NCBI GenBank assembly: GCA_020436865.1
Contig: JAGQXA010000537.1
Span: 1 to 8,814, forward strand
DNA length: 8,814 nt
Direction of reading: 5' to 3'
Source: Saprospiraceae bacterium
GTDB taxonomy: Bacteria > Bacteroidota > Bacteroidia > Chitinophagales > Saprospiraceae
Below, one piece after another: positions 1 to 7,145 of the stretch. Numbering within the stretch: position 1 is the stretch's first letter; each line of letters opens with the position of its first letter. A model generated the notes under the pieces. It saw only the letters and a list, made by a program, of their open reading frames with translations. It did not search any database and was not told where the DNA came from. Both the position numbers and the translations under genes were made by a program.

Positions 1-804
1 GACCAGTTCAATCACGTGCTGGTAGTCGCGGAGATCGACGGCGCTCCTTGGCTACTCGACGCCGTCGATGCCGCCTTTCCTCCCGGCTATCCGACCGAAA
101 ACTCCCTGAACCATTTCGGTTGGCTGATCTACGACGGGCAGCCGCAATGGATCGAGATCAGCCCCCCTGATGGCGAGCAGGTGGTATTCGCCCAGCTGAA
201 GTTGAGTGACGACGGCCGGCTCAGCGGAACCATCAATTCTCAACACAAAGGGTATCTGGCGATCGCCGAGCGAAGCAACCTGCAGGAAGAAGAACCGAAA
301 ACAGTCTGGAAAAAACGCCTGGAAGACCAATACCCCGACCTGGAAATGACCGAAGTGAATGTGGAGGGAGTGGAAGACTTCGGCCAGCCTGTAAAGGGAA
401 AGTTGAGCTGCGACCTGCCGTCGGCAGCGGCCGTGGCGGGCGATCTGATCTACCTGCCGCCAACGGTCCACGCGCTCTTTTCGGACTCCCCTTTCGACGT
501 GGAGTCGCGCGACTATCCGGTCGATATTCCCTTCCCGCTTAAAGAGCAGTACATCCTCAACGTCGAACTTCCCGACGGCTTCGCCGTGGAGGAAGTACCC
601 GAATCGGCCAGTTACGAACTTCCTGAACACGGAGCCACGTTCAAGTACTCGGTGAACGATCGAGGCGGCAGCGTACAGATCATCTGCAAGATCGAGATCA
701 GCCAGCTGCACTTCGAGCCGGAAGAGTACGCCGGATTGAAGAATTTTTTCGACATCATGATGGAGAAGCGGGCAGAGCCGGTCGTGCTCAAGCGAAAGTC
801 CTGA
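1..804 (+). CDS. DUF3857/transglutaminase-like protein, C-terminal part (5' end outside window)
   Basis: The frame is open from the first base, so this is the 3' part (267 codons) of a longer gene. The visible protein opens with FNHVLVV and then WLLDAVD. These match the histidine (residue 5 here) and aspartate (residue 20) of a transglutaminase/papain-like catalytic triad; the cysteine would lie upstream of the window. About 245 residues of beta-rich C-terminal region follow, ending in a DGFAVEEVP segment and an EEYAGLKNFFDIMM segment. These correspond to LPEGYHIESYP and EGYEGLRSFFKEM in the next gene, so the two are tandem paralogues. Known members of this family in Bacteroidota are exported or envelope proteins of unsettled function, and enzymatic activity is not shown. 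It is separated by 20 bases from the next gene on the same strand and is probably cotranscribed with it. Family assignment is fairly sure; the substrate is unknown. Confidence 0.85.
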   Translation, partial: DQFNHVLVVAEIDGAPWLLDAVDAAFPPGYPTENSLNHFGWLIYDGQPQWIEISPPDGEQVVFAQLKLSDDGRLSGTINSQHKGYLAIAERSNLQEEEPKTVWKKRLEDQYPDLEMTEVNVEGVEDFGQPVKGKLSCDLPSAAAVAGDLIYLPPTVHALFSDSPFDVESRDYPVDIPFPLKEQYILNVELPDGFAVEEVPESASYELPEHGATFKYSVNDRGGSVQIICKIEISQLHFEPEEYAGLKNFFDIMMEKRAEPVVLKRKS

Positions 805-824
805 TAAACCCAAACCCGAATGCC

Positions 825-2738
825 ATGAAGAACCTCCTATCCTCGCTCTTTTTTCTGGCGATCCCCGCCATGTTCCTTGGGCAGGACCTGTCGATGGCGG
901 CCTATGCCATTCCAGACTCCCTTTTTTCGAAATCGGCCCACGAGATCGTGCGGGAGGACAGCCGCTATTTGCTGTTCAAATCGCCCGGAGAAGCCGAACT
1001 CAAGCGGCGGTTGGTCGTGACCGTGCTGGACGACGAAGCATCCAGTCGGCTACAATACATCCGCTATGACGACCAGTCGAAGGTCAGAAAAGCCTCCGCA
1101 CGCCTGTACGACGGCATGGGCCACCTGCTGCGGGAGGTCGGGAAAGACGAGTGGGGTGATGAAAGCGCGATCTCCTCCGGAGAACTATATTCCGACGACC
1201 GGGTTCGATCGGTCGAGTTGGTACATACCCAATTCCCTTACACGATCGAGCTGGAATACGAACTTCAGCTCAGCCAATTTTCCGTATTCAAGCAGCTGCT
1301 TTGGCCGATCCAGGGTTATGGACAGGCGATCGAATCGGCGTCTTTTGAACTCGAAGTACCTGCGGAACTTTCCATGGAGGCCCATCCCCTCAACATTTCA
1401 TTGGCGCCGCTTGTCACAGCCGGAAAGAACGGGATCCACTATCACTATCAGGCAAAAAACCTGCCTGCCGTTGCCTACGAACCCCTGGCCCCGCCGGCGG
1501 CTCAGGTCCTCCCGTCGGTCTTGTTCGTCCCCGGCTACCTTCAGATCGACGACCGCTACGCCGGTGATCTGCGGTCGTGGCAAAGCTTCGGCAAACTGAT
1601 GTATCAGCTTTTTGAAGGGCGCGACGAACTCCCCGTAGATTGGCAGGAAAAAGTGCAAAACCTGACCGCAACCATATCGAACGACCGGGAGAAGATCGAG
1701 ATCCTGTACCGGCTCCTACAGGACAATATGCGGTATGTAAGTGTACAACTGGGCATTGGCGGCTGGCAACCCTTCGATGCCGTTTATGTCGCGGAGAACA
1801 AATTTGGCGACTGCAAGGCTCTGACCAATTTCATGATGGCCTTGCTCCGGCAATCGGGCATCCAATCGCATCCGGTACTGATCTACCGGGGCCCTCATTC
1901 TTCCTTCCACCTGACCGACAGCTTCGCCAATCCGTTTGCCTTCAACCATGTGCTCTTGCACGTTCCGAAAGAGGATGTCTGGCTCGAGTGCACCTCTAAC
2001 GAATATCCGGTCAACTACATAGGATCCGACAACGAGGGCCGGCGGGCCTTGCTCATTCGCGAAGACGGCGGTCATTTGATCGACATGCCCCGTACGCCCA
2101 CAGCCGAAAACCGGATCGAATGGAATGCCGAGATCGAACTGCAAGCCGGTGGACAGGCGCTTATCAAGGGGCGCACGACCTACCTGGGCACTCCCCACCA
2201 GGAGTACCGCCATTATAAGCACTATTGGTCTACCGAAAAGCAAAAGCAGGAATTCCAAAGAACAGTTGACTTGCCGGCCTTCGTGCTGAAGACCTACGAA
2301 CTAAATGCCTCGCCCGACCGTCCCGAGGCCTGGATCGATTACGAGGCCGACGTAAGCCGTTATGCTTCGCAGGCCGGTAAGCGCCTGTTCGTGCCTCTCA
2401 ACCTGCTGGATCCACAAACGCAGGTTCTCCCGGAACTCGCCGAGCGCCGCCTCCCGATCGACTTCCGCTACGGACTCACCCTGATCGATAGTCTTACCTT
2501 CCACCTTCCGGAAGGATACCACATCGAATCGTACCCGCAGGAAACGATCCAACTGGAGGCCCCTATCGGGAATTATCAGCTGAGAGTTGAAGTCGGCGAA
2601 GAGCAGGTACTGTACTACCGCCGTTTGGAATACCGGCCAGGCAAACTACCTCCGGAAGGATACGAGGGGCTGCGCAGCTTCTTTAAGGAAATGGCCAAAG
2701 CCGAGCGGCAAATGATGGTGTTGGTCAACAAGACCTAA
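825..2738 (+). CDS. DUF3857 and transglutaminase-like domain protein, secreted
   Basis: A complete 637-residue protein. Residues 1-20 form a signal peptide (MKN, hydrophobic LLSSLFFLAIPAMFLG, then Q), so export across the inner membrane is expected. Residues of about 55-225 fit a DUF3857 beta-sandwich (RRLVVTVLDD, IRYDDQSKV, LYDGMGHLL). A transglutaminase-like core follows: FGDCKALTNFM holds the candidate nucleophile Cys330, FNHVLLHV holds His375, and VWLECTSNEYP places Glu388 where an aspartate is common. The rest (about 420-637) is a beta-rich C-terminal domain of the DUF3858 kind, ending in EGYEGLRSFFKEM. The triad is nearly intact, so peptidase or transglutaminase chemistry on envelope proteins is possible, but no substrate is known. 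The start has no Shine-Dalgarno, only an A- and C-rich leader. It follows its truncated paralogue by 20 bases and converges with gldD, with 7 bases between the stop codons. Confidence 0.9.
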   Translation: MKNLLSSLFFLAIPAMFLGQDLSMAAYAIPDSLFSKSAHEIVREDSRYLLFKSPGEAELKRRLVVTVLDDEASSRLQYIRYDDQSKVRKASARLYDGMGHLLREVGKDEWGDESAISSGELYSDDRVRSVELVHTQFPYTIELEYELQLSQFSVFKQLLWPIQGYGQAIESASFELEVPAELSMEAHPLNISLAPLVTAGKNGIHYHYQAKNLPAVAYEPLAPPAAQVLPSVLFVPGYLQIDDRYAGDLRSWQSFGKLMYQLFEGRDELPVDWQEKVQNLTATISNDREKIEILYRLLQDNMRYVSVQLGIGGWQPFDAVYVAENKFGDCKALTNFMMALLRQSGIQSHPVLIYRGPHSSFHLTDSFANPFAFNHVLLHVPKEDVWLECTSNEYPVNYIGSDNEGRRALLIREDGGHLIDMPRTPTAENRIEWNAEIELQAGGQALIKGRTTYLGTPHQEYRHYKHYWSTEKQKQEFQRTVDLPAFVLKTYELNASPDRPEAWIDYEADVSRYASQAGKRLFVPLNLLDPQTQVLPELAERRLPIDFRYGLTLIDSLTFHLPEGYHIESYPQETIQLEAPIGNYQLRVEVGEEQVLYYRRLEYRPGKLPPEGYEGLRSFFKEMAKAERQMMVLVNKT

Positions 2739-2765
2739 TAGGTCCCTAGTCCTTCCACTGGAAGG
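2732..2765. repeat. Two adjacent short dyads at a convergent gene junction
   Basis: GACCTA-A-TAGGTC (2732-2744) spans the TAA stop of the plus-strand gene. CCTTCCA-C-TGGAAGG (2751-2765) lies in the last codons of gldD. As RNA they would form 5-6 bp stems with three-base loops. Neither is followed by a run of T on either strand, so they are not canonical intrinsic terminators. They are the only dyads seen in the 7-base convergent gap and its flanks, and could help transcription end in both directions. That role is inferred. Confidence 0.35.
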
Positions 2766-3336
2766 TCGACAACATGCGGTCGACATCCTGCCGCAGGAAT
2801 TCATAGATCGGCGCCAGGGAATCGGGGCGGGCCTCCGCATTGAAATACAAGGCCCCTCGAAAAAAGTGCCGGTGCAGGCTGTCGGTCAAAAAGAACTGGA
2901 ACTGCGAAGCCACCGGACCTTCGAACTCGAAGGTGAGCCCGCGGGAGCCATACTGATTCTCGATCAGGTTTTCCTCGATGTAGGAAGCTTTCTTGTTGTG
3001 CCAATTGGCCAGTTCAAAGGCGTCGCTACGCAATTCTTCGAATGACTTCGCCTCGCCGACCGGCGCATAGGTGCAGTGCAGCCGGGCATCGAACGACGGG
3101 AAGAAAATATCGAACCAACAGGGGTGTGCCGGTTTTTCGTTGAGATAGACCGTGTCGCGCTGTATTTCTGCGTACCGGGGGTATTCGAAACTCAGATCGC
3201 AATACCCTTCGGAAAACGGCACATAGGCCTTTTCCGGATACTCCACCTTTGGATAGCCGCGCGGCTTGGGGGTATAAATGGGATCCTGGCATGAAGCCAG
3301 GAACGCAACCAGCAATAAGCCATACCAATACTTCAT
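2746..3336 (-). CDS. gldD: Gliding motility lipoprotein GldD
   Basis: A 196-residue protein with a lipoprotein signal: MKYWYG, hydrophobic LLLVAFLAS, then Cys16 in the lipobox LASC. It should therefore be lipid-anchored in the envelope, on the periplasmic side. Straight after the anchor comes YTPKPRGYPKVEYPEKAY, which resembles the PKPKGY-xx-EYP start of mature GldD from Flavobacterium and relatives. The rest is a compact domain with CWFDIFFPSFDARLHCTY and a FEFEGPVASQFQFFLTD strand region, and the length fits the family. GldD is known to be needed for gliding in Flavobacterium johnsoniae and works with the motility/type IX secretion machinery; its biochemical role is unknown. It lies 55 bases downstream of gldE with no terminator seen between, so the two are probably cotranscribed. 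The ATG follows an A-rich leader (AAAAAAATTACCCG) typical of Bacteroidota translation starts. Confidence 0.93.
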   Translation of the reverse strand: MKYWYGLLLVAFLASCQDPIYTPKPRGYPKVEYPEKAYVPFSEGYCDLSFEYPRYAEIQRDTVYLNEKPAHPCWFDIFFPSFDARLHCTYAPVGEAKSFEELRSDAFELANWHNKKASYIEENLIENQYGSRGLTFEFEGPVASQFQFFLTDSLHRHFFRGALYFNAEARPDSLAPIYEFLRQDVDRMLSTFQWKD

Positions 3337-3391
3337 CGGGTAATTTTTTTAGTTAGCCGTCGGCCGGGAGGTTCTAGCATCGGAGCCTGGA

Positions 3392-4813
3392 TCATTCCGG
3401 CGGAAGGGTGATCCGGATCTGTTCGATGCGGCGTTTGCCTACCGTAACGATCTTGAACTTGAACCCATTGTAGGCATACTCGGTATCTTTCTTGGGAATC
3501 TGGCCAGCCAGTTCGAGAACCAAACCCGCGAGCGAATCAGCGTCGCCCCGGATCTCATCGAAAGTCGAGGTGTTGACTCCCACAATGCGGCAGACATCGT
3601 TGATGAGCGTCTTCCCCTCGAACAGGTAGTTGAACTCATCGATCTTATTATAGTCCATTTCTTCTTCGTCGTCGAATTCGTCGCGGATCTCGCCGATCAC
3701 TTCCTCGAGGATGTCTTCCAGCGTGACGATGCCGGAGGTGCCGCCATATTCGTCGACCACAATAGCCAGGTGCATGCGCTGCGACTGAAACTCTTTGAGC
3801 ATGTCGTTGATCTTCTTGGCTTCCGGCACATAGAGTAAGTTGGGCCGGATGAGCGATTGCCATTCGAAGTCGCTCTGTTCGTGCAAATAGCCGAGCAGGT
3901 CTTTCACATAGAGGATGCCGGTGATATGGTCGAAGTCTTCCTTGTATATCGGTATCCGGGAATAGCCCGATTCCTTGACGACGGCGATCAGCTCGTCGAA
4001 ACCGACCTGAAAATCGACCGCCACCACGTCGACCCGCGAGCGCATGATCTGCTTCACGGTCACGTCGCCGAACTTGACGATGCTCTTGAGGATGTCGATC
4101 TCCTGCCGGGCATTGTGCTCATCCCGCACGGTCAGTTCGATGGCCTCGTCGATATCCTGACGACTGGTCGGGGGAGGGCCGTTCGGCCGTCTTTTTTCCA
4201 GCTTGCGTTCGATCACGCTGGTGCCCCTGACCAGCAAGCGGCTCAGCGGTTGAAAGAGCCCGACGAGGAAGACGAGCGGTCCGGACATAGCTTTCGCCAA
4301 TTGCACATTGTTGATGCGAGCATAGATCTTGGGCGCCACCTCTCCGAAGAGCACCAGCAGGAAGGTGACGGCTACCACGGTAATCGAAAAGTTGATCACG
4401 CGGACCCAATATTCGGCCGGCCACGAAATGAACGGCAGCGCCTCCTGCAAGGCAGAAGCCCAGTTGGCGTAGGTCTGATCGGGTAGAGCTGTGCGCAGCA
4501 TATACTCCGACACCAGGACGATGGCAATATTGATAAAATTGTTGCTGATCAGGATCGTGGCCAGAAGGGTTCGCGGTTTCTCTTTAAGTCGGAGTATCCG
4601 ATCGGCCTGCCGCGACTGATCTTCACGCAAGCGAGCGAAGTCGTTGTGAGTCAGGGAAAAAAAGGCCACCTCCGAACCCGACACCATGGCCGAGCCATAG
4701 AGTAGCAGGCAAAGGAGTACGAGGCTGATCACGACTTCCGACGTGGGCAGAGTTAGCAGCAAAAAAAGAGGGAAGAGGGCGCTTAAAGGACGACTAGGAG
4801 GTTCGGTTTCCAA
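3392..4813 (-). CDS. gldE: Gliding motility-associated protein GldE (CNNM/CBS/CorC_HlyC membrane protein)
   Basis: A 473-residue protein from the preferred start. A DUF21/CNNM transmembrane domain (about 25-200) has hydrophobic segments near 27-45, 83-106, 137-158 and 176-195, with the signatures VSGSEVAFFSL, LISNNFINI and GEVAPKIYAR. Two CBS domains follow (about 254-310 and 321-378; SGYSRIPIYKEDFDHITGIL and VVDEYGGTSGIVTLEDILEE), then a CorC_HlyC domain to the end. Relatives include magnesium/cobalt efflux-type proteins; GldE itself is linked to gliding and can partly substitute in GldD function in Flavobacterium. Start choice: the frame stays open upstream to a TTG at 4885 directly after the ssb stop, but that stretch is a strong terminator hairpin. 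The TTG at 4813 gives M-ETEPPS, resembling the usual GldE N-terminus. A start further inward cannot be excluded. It is followed by gldD. No promoter was recognised between the terminator and the start. Confidence 0.92.
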   Translation of the reverse strand: METEPPSRPLSALFPLFLLLTLPTSEVVISLVLLCLLLYGSAMVSGSEVAFFSLTHNDFARLREDQSRQADRILRLKEKPRTLLATILISNNFINIAIVLVSEYMLRTALPDQTYANWASALQEALPFISWPAEYWVRVINFSITVVAVTFLLVLFGEVAPKIYARINNVQLAKAMSGPLVFLVGLFQPLSRLLVRGTSVIERKLEKRRPNGPPPTSRQDIDEAIELTVRDEHNARQEIDILKSIVKFGDVTVKQIMRSRVDVVAVDFQVGFDELIAVVKESGYSRIPIYKEDFDHITGILYVKDLLGYLHEQSDFEWQSLIRPNLLYVPEAKKINDMLKEFQSQRMHLAIVVDEYGGTSGIVTLEDILEEVIGEIRDEFDDEEEMDYNKIDEFNYLFEGKTLINDVCRIVGVNTSTFDEIRGDADSLAGLVLELAGQIPKKDTEYAYNGFKFKIVTVGKRRIEQIRITLPPE

Positions 4814-4835
4814 CTGGCGGTCTGGTTCGTTAATC

Positions 4836-4875
4836 AAAAACGGAAGCAGGCGCCCTTCCCGGGGCCTGCTTCCGT
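4836..4875 (-). terminator. Strong intrinsic terminator after ssb
   Basis: Read on the minus strand, ACGGAAGCAGGC pairs perfectly with GCCTGCTTCCGT (12 bp stem, 12-base GC-rich loop), and the RNA then runs into five T residues. It begins 10 bases past the ssb stop codon and has no T-run on the other strand, so it serves ssb. It separates mutY-ssb transcription from gldE-gldD. Confidence 0.9.
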
Positions 4876-4885
4876 CGCCGTTCAA

Positions 4886-5311
4886 CTAAAACGGTAGGTC
4901 GTCATCAGCTGAATCGGGGACTTCCCCTACCGGTGTCGAGGCATCGGGCCGGGACAGGTCCTGATCGTTGCCCTCGCCTTCTAATCCACGGCTGTTGAGG
5001 ATCCGAAAGTAGTTGGCCACCACTTCTGTGCGATAGCGGTCCTGGCCATTCTGGTCTTGCCATTTCCGGGTCGACAGCTTACCTTCGACAAAGACCAACA
5101 TACCTTTCTTGAGGGTGTTCTGAGCGCGCTCGGCCAAGCCTCTCCAGGCAACTACGTCGTGCCACTCCGTGCGATCGACCCAGTTGCCGGAATTGTCGCG
5201 ATACCCCTCGTCGGTCGCTACGCTAAATTTGGCCACCATAGCTCCCGTCTCCAGGGTCCGGATTTCCGGATCCCTTCCCAAATTTCCAATTAGCGTTACT
5301 CGATTTACCAT
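4886..5311 (-). CDS. ssb: Single-stranded DNA-binding protein Ssb
   Basis: A 141-residue protein. Residues 1-105 form the OB fold, starting MVNRVTLIGNLGRDPEIR. TEWHDVVAWRGLAERA and KGMLVFVEGKLSTRKWQD contain tryptophans 44, 50, 56 and 84, some of which probably stack on DNA bases. A short, disordered, glycine- and acid-rich linker (about 108-132) leads to the acidic tip DSADDDLPF, the site by which SSB proteins recruit repair and replication partners. It coats single-stranded DNA during replication, recombination and repair, probably as a tetramer. It lies 62 bases after mutY on the same strand, the usual Bacteroidota order mutY-ssb-gldE. A strong terminator follows the stop. The leader is A-rich (TGTAAGCAAG before ATG) with no clear Shine-Dalgarno. 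Confidence 0.97.
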   Translation of the reverse strand: MVNRVTLIGNLGRDPEIRTLETGAMVAKFSVATDEGYRDNSGNWVDRTEWHDVVAWRGLAERAQNTLKKGMLVFVEGKLSTRKWQDQNGQDRYRTEVVANYFRILNSRGLEGEGNDQDLSRPDASTPVGEVPDSADDDLPF

Positions 5312-5321
5312 CTTGCTTACA

Positions 5322-5354
5322 GTTTTATAGGTTAAACAATCAATCCCTGCAAAA
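5322..5354 (-). promoter_or_regulatory. Possible weak promoter for ssb
   Basis: On the minus strand TTTTG (5350-5354) is followed after 20 bases by TATAAAAC (5322-5329). The upstream element and spacing fit the Bacteroidota -33 TTTG/-7 TAnnTTTG pattern, but only the TA of the -7 element matches. A separate ssb promoter is plausible in the mutY-ssb gap, but this evidence is weak. Confidence 0.3.
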
Positions 5355-5373
5355 CGCGCATCTCTGTTTAAGC

Positions 5374-6465
5374 CTAGGCTTTGCCAAGCATTTTTAAATA
5401 TAGCGAATTATCTCTTAAATACCAATCGATGATTTTCGGAAAGGCAAAATTACGCAAGTTTTTCCGATCGACCGGCAAATAGGTATCGTCGATCAAAGGC
5501 GGGAGTTCAGGCAGGTCGAATTCCCAGAAAACGGCGTTGATCTGCTGGTGGCTCAGGGTTTGGCTGAAGGATTTCGACACTTGCCGGAGTTGGCAGGAGC
5601 GGTCGCCGGTCAGTTGCTTCCAGAGAGGTTGCTCCCGGACCTCCTCTTCGCTTTCGTAGAGGCGGTCGGCTTCCAGCAGCGGAAACTGGAAGAGGTGCTG
5701 CCAGACGTCCTTCTCCCTTCGTTGTTGCAGCAGTACTTGTCCGCGACATTCCAGGACCAGATAGTGAAAGAAGCGCTTCCTGCGGGTTGTTCGCTTGCTT
5801 TTGACCGGCAGATCGGCGATCCGTTGTTCGCCGTAAGCGACGCAGTCGGCGCGAAACGGGCAGCCGGAGCACTTCGGACGTGCAGGCGTGCACCAGGTAG
5901 CGCCGAAATCCATAATGGCCTGATTGTATTCCCCCGGCAAGTTCGGATCGAGCAGCTCTTGCGCGAGCCTGGCGAAGATCTTCTTGCCTTCCGTGGAGTC
6001 GATGGGCTCGGCGATGCCGAAGATCCGCGCAAGCACCCGATAAACGTTGCCGTCGACCACCGCATGGGGGAGCCCGAAAGCGAAGGAGGCAATGGCAGCG
6101 GCGGTATAAGGTCCGATGCCCTTGAGGGCTTTGATCGCCTCGTAAGTATCCGGAAATCGACCATCCAGTTCACCGGAAATATACCGGGCTGTGGCATGCA
6201 GGTTGCGGGCCCGCGAATAGTACCCCAGCCCCTCCCAATGCTTCAGCACCACGTCGAGGGAGGCATCGGACAGTGCACGTACAGTGGGAAAAGCCTCCCG
6301 AAATCGTTCGAAATAGGGCAAGCCCTGTTCGACGCGCGTTTGCTGCAAAATGATCTCGGAAAGCCAGATCAGGTACGGATCGTCGGAAGCCTTCCAGGGC
6401 AGGGGGCGAGGATGGCGGTCGTGCCAGGAGAGGAGCCGTTCGCGAAACAAAGCGGGGTCGATCAT
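5374..6465 (-). CDS. mutY: A/G-specific adenine DNA glycosylase MutY
   Basis: MutY removes adenine mispaired with 8-oxoguanine in base-excision repair. The preferred protein is 363 residues (numbers follow that start). LSEIILQQTRVEQ carries the catalytic Glu37, LKGIGPYTAAAIASFAF (about 120-136) is the helix-hairpin-helix, and VDGNVYRVLAR holds the catalytic Asp138. A C-x6-C-x2-C-x5-C motif (Cys192, 199, 202, 208) binds the [4Fe-4S] cluster. A C-terminal NUDIX-like domain (about 230-350) for 8-oxoguanine recognition contains TLSHQQI, with LSH where many MutY proteins have FSH. Start choice: an ATG at 6483 would add MATFAA, but it abuts the T-run of the upstream terminator and lies before a TACCTTTG promoter element. 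The ATG at 6465 (MIDPALF) fits the usual N-terminus and follows that element by 5 bases. ssb lies downstream on the same strand. Confidence 0.95.
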   Translation of the reverse strand: MIDPALFRERLLSWHDRHPRPLPWKASDDPYLIWLSEIILQQTRVEQGLPYFERFREAFPTVRALSDASLDVVLKHWEGLGYYSRARNLHATARYISGELDGRFPDTYEAIKALKGIGPYTAAAIASFAFGLPHAVVDGNVYRVLARIFGIAEPIDSTEGKKIFARLAQELLDPNLPGEYNQAIMDFGATWCTPARPKCSGCPFRADCVAYGEQRIADLPVKSKRTTRRKRFFHYLVLECRGQVLLQQRREKDVWQHLFQFPLLEADRLYESEEEVREQPLWKQLTGDRSCQLRQVSKSFSQTLSHQQINAVFWEFDLPELPPLIDDTYLPVDRKNLRNFAFPKIIDWYLRDNSLYLKMLGKA

Positions 6466-6470
6466 AGCGG

Positions 6471-6478
6471 CAAAGGTA
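6471..6478 (-). promoter_or_regulatory. Bacteroidota -7 promoter element before mutY
   Basis: TACCTTTG on the minus strand is an exact TAnnTTTG match, ending 5 bases before the preferred mutY ATG at 6465. Transcription would start at or within a few bases of the ATG, giving a leaderless or very short leader mRNA. No clear -33 TTTG is present at the right distance; that position falls in the loop and stem of the upstream terminator. Confidence 0.55.
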
Positions 6479-6483
6479 GCCAT

Positions 6484-6518
6484 AAAAAAAGCGGCGAAGA
6501 GAATGTTCCCCTTCGCCG
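6484..6518 (-). terminator. Intrinsic terminator after the sigma factor gene
   Basis: CGGCGAAG (6492-6499) and CTTCGCCG (6511-6518) form an 8 bp stem around an 11-base loop. On the minus strand this is followed by C and then seven T residues. On the plus strand only TTTT follows, so it could act weakly in that direction too, but its main job is to end the sigma factor transcript, whose stop lies 36 bases upstream. Confidence 0.8.
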
Positions 6519-6554
6519 TTTTCCTTCCATCGCACGCTTCGACCGAGGTCCTAC

Positions 6555-7094
6555 TTACACGGCCAGTCGGTCGAGTTTGTCGCCCAAGGTTTCGTAGCGA
6601 CTGCGGATCAGACCCTTTAACTCCTTGCGGGCAAAGAAGATCCGGCTCTTGACAGTTCCCAGCGGCAAGTCGAAATAGTCGGCAATCTCCTGGTACTTGT
6701 ACCCCTGATAGTGCATGAGAAAGGGAACGCGGATACTTTCATCCAGCCGATCGATCATTTCGGTGAGTTCTTTCATCATGATATTGGATTCCCCCTGATT
6801 GGAAATGTCGGTCGATCCGGAATTGAGAAAATAGAGGTTATCGGTCGAATCCATAATGGTGTTGGCCTTCACCTTCTTGCGGTAGTTGTTGATGAAGATA
6901 TTCTTCATGATCGTAAACAACCAGGCCTTGAAGTTGGTCCCCGGCCGGAATTTCTCCCGGTTGGTCATGGCCCGATAGGCAGTTTCCTGAAAGAGGTCTT
7001 TGGCATCCTCGACGTTCTTGGTCAGATTATAGGCAAAGGCCTGCAGTAAGGAAGTCATCTTATTGAATTGGTCGTTGAACTCCAGGGTCGACAT
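6555..7094 (-). CDS. RNA polymerase sigma factor, ECF-type (sigma-70 family)
   Basis: A 179-residue sigma factor with only regions 2 and 4. Region 2 (about 10-75) contains VEDAKDLFQETAYRAM and FKAWLFTIMKNIFINNYRKK, which include the core-binding and -10 recognition helices. Region 4 (about 105-162) has VPFLMHYQGYKYQEIADYFD and PLGTVKSRIFFARKEL, the helix-turn-helix for the upstream element. A low-complexity linker lies between (DNLYFLNSGSTDISNQ). It resembles the widely conserved Bacteroidota sigma factor whose relatives carry FKAWVYTIMKNTFINNYRR; the regulon is not known. No anti-sigma gene adjoins it, unlike many ECF sigma genes. Start choice: the frame continues upstream to 7169, but a promoter element lies inside that extension. 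The ATG at 7094 (MSTLEFND) matches the family N-terminus, and an A-rich leader precedes it. It is probably monocistronic, given the promoter upstream and the terminator downstream. Confidence 0.92.
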   Translation of the reverse strand: MSTLEFNDQFNKMTSLLQAFAYNLTKNVEDAKDLFQETAYRAMTNREKFRPGTNFKAWLFTIMKNIFINNYRKKVKANTIMDSTDNLYFLNSGSTDISNQGESNIMMKELTEMIDRLDESIRVPFLMHYQGYKYQEIADYFDLPLGTVKSRIFFARKELKGLIRSRYETLGDKLDRLAV

Positions 7095-7145
7095 GGCGAT
7101 TGCTTTTATGGATTGGTTAGAGAGAACTTTACTTAATTGTTTAAT

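Noticed and set aside
52..813. A 253-codon open frame on the minus strand opposite the first DUF3857 gene
   Set aside because: It is antisense to a gene with clear family features and a paralogue next door. Its composition (rich in R, L, V and H) is typical of a reverse-strand shadow.
3857..4486. A 209-codon open frame on the plus strand opposite gldE
   Set aside because: It is antisense to the CBS and membrane domains of gldE and shows no recognisable protein features.
5370..5381. AAGCCTAGGCTT, a perfect 12-base palindrome overlapping the mutY stop codon
   Set aside because: Palindromes of this length are expected about twice by chance in a window of this size. There is no loop, T-run or second copy to suggest a terminator or operator.
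5548..6597. A 349-codon open frame on the plus strand opposite mutY and the end of the sigma factor gene
   Set aside because: It lies antisense to mutY, whose motifs are unmistakable, it runs through the terminator hairpin, and its protein has no recognisable domain. It is an open-frame shadow of GC-rich coding sequence.
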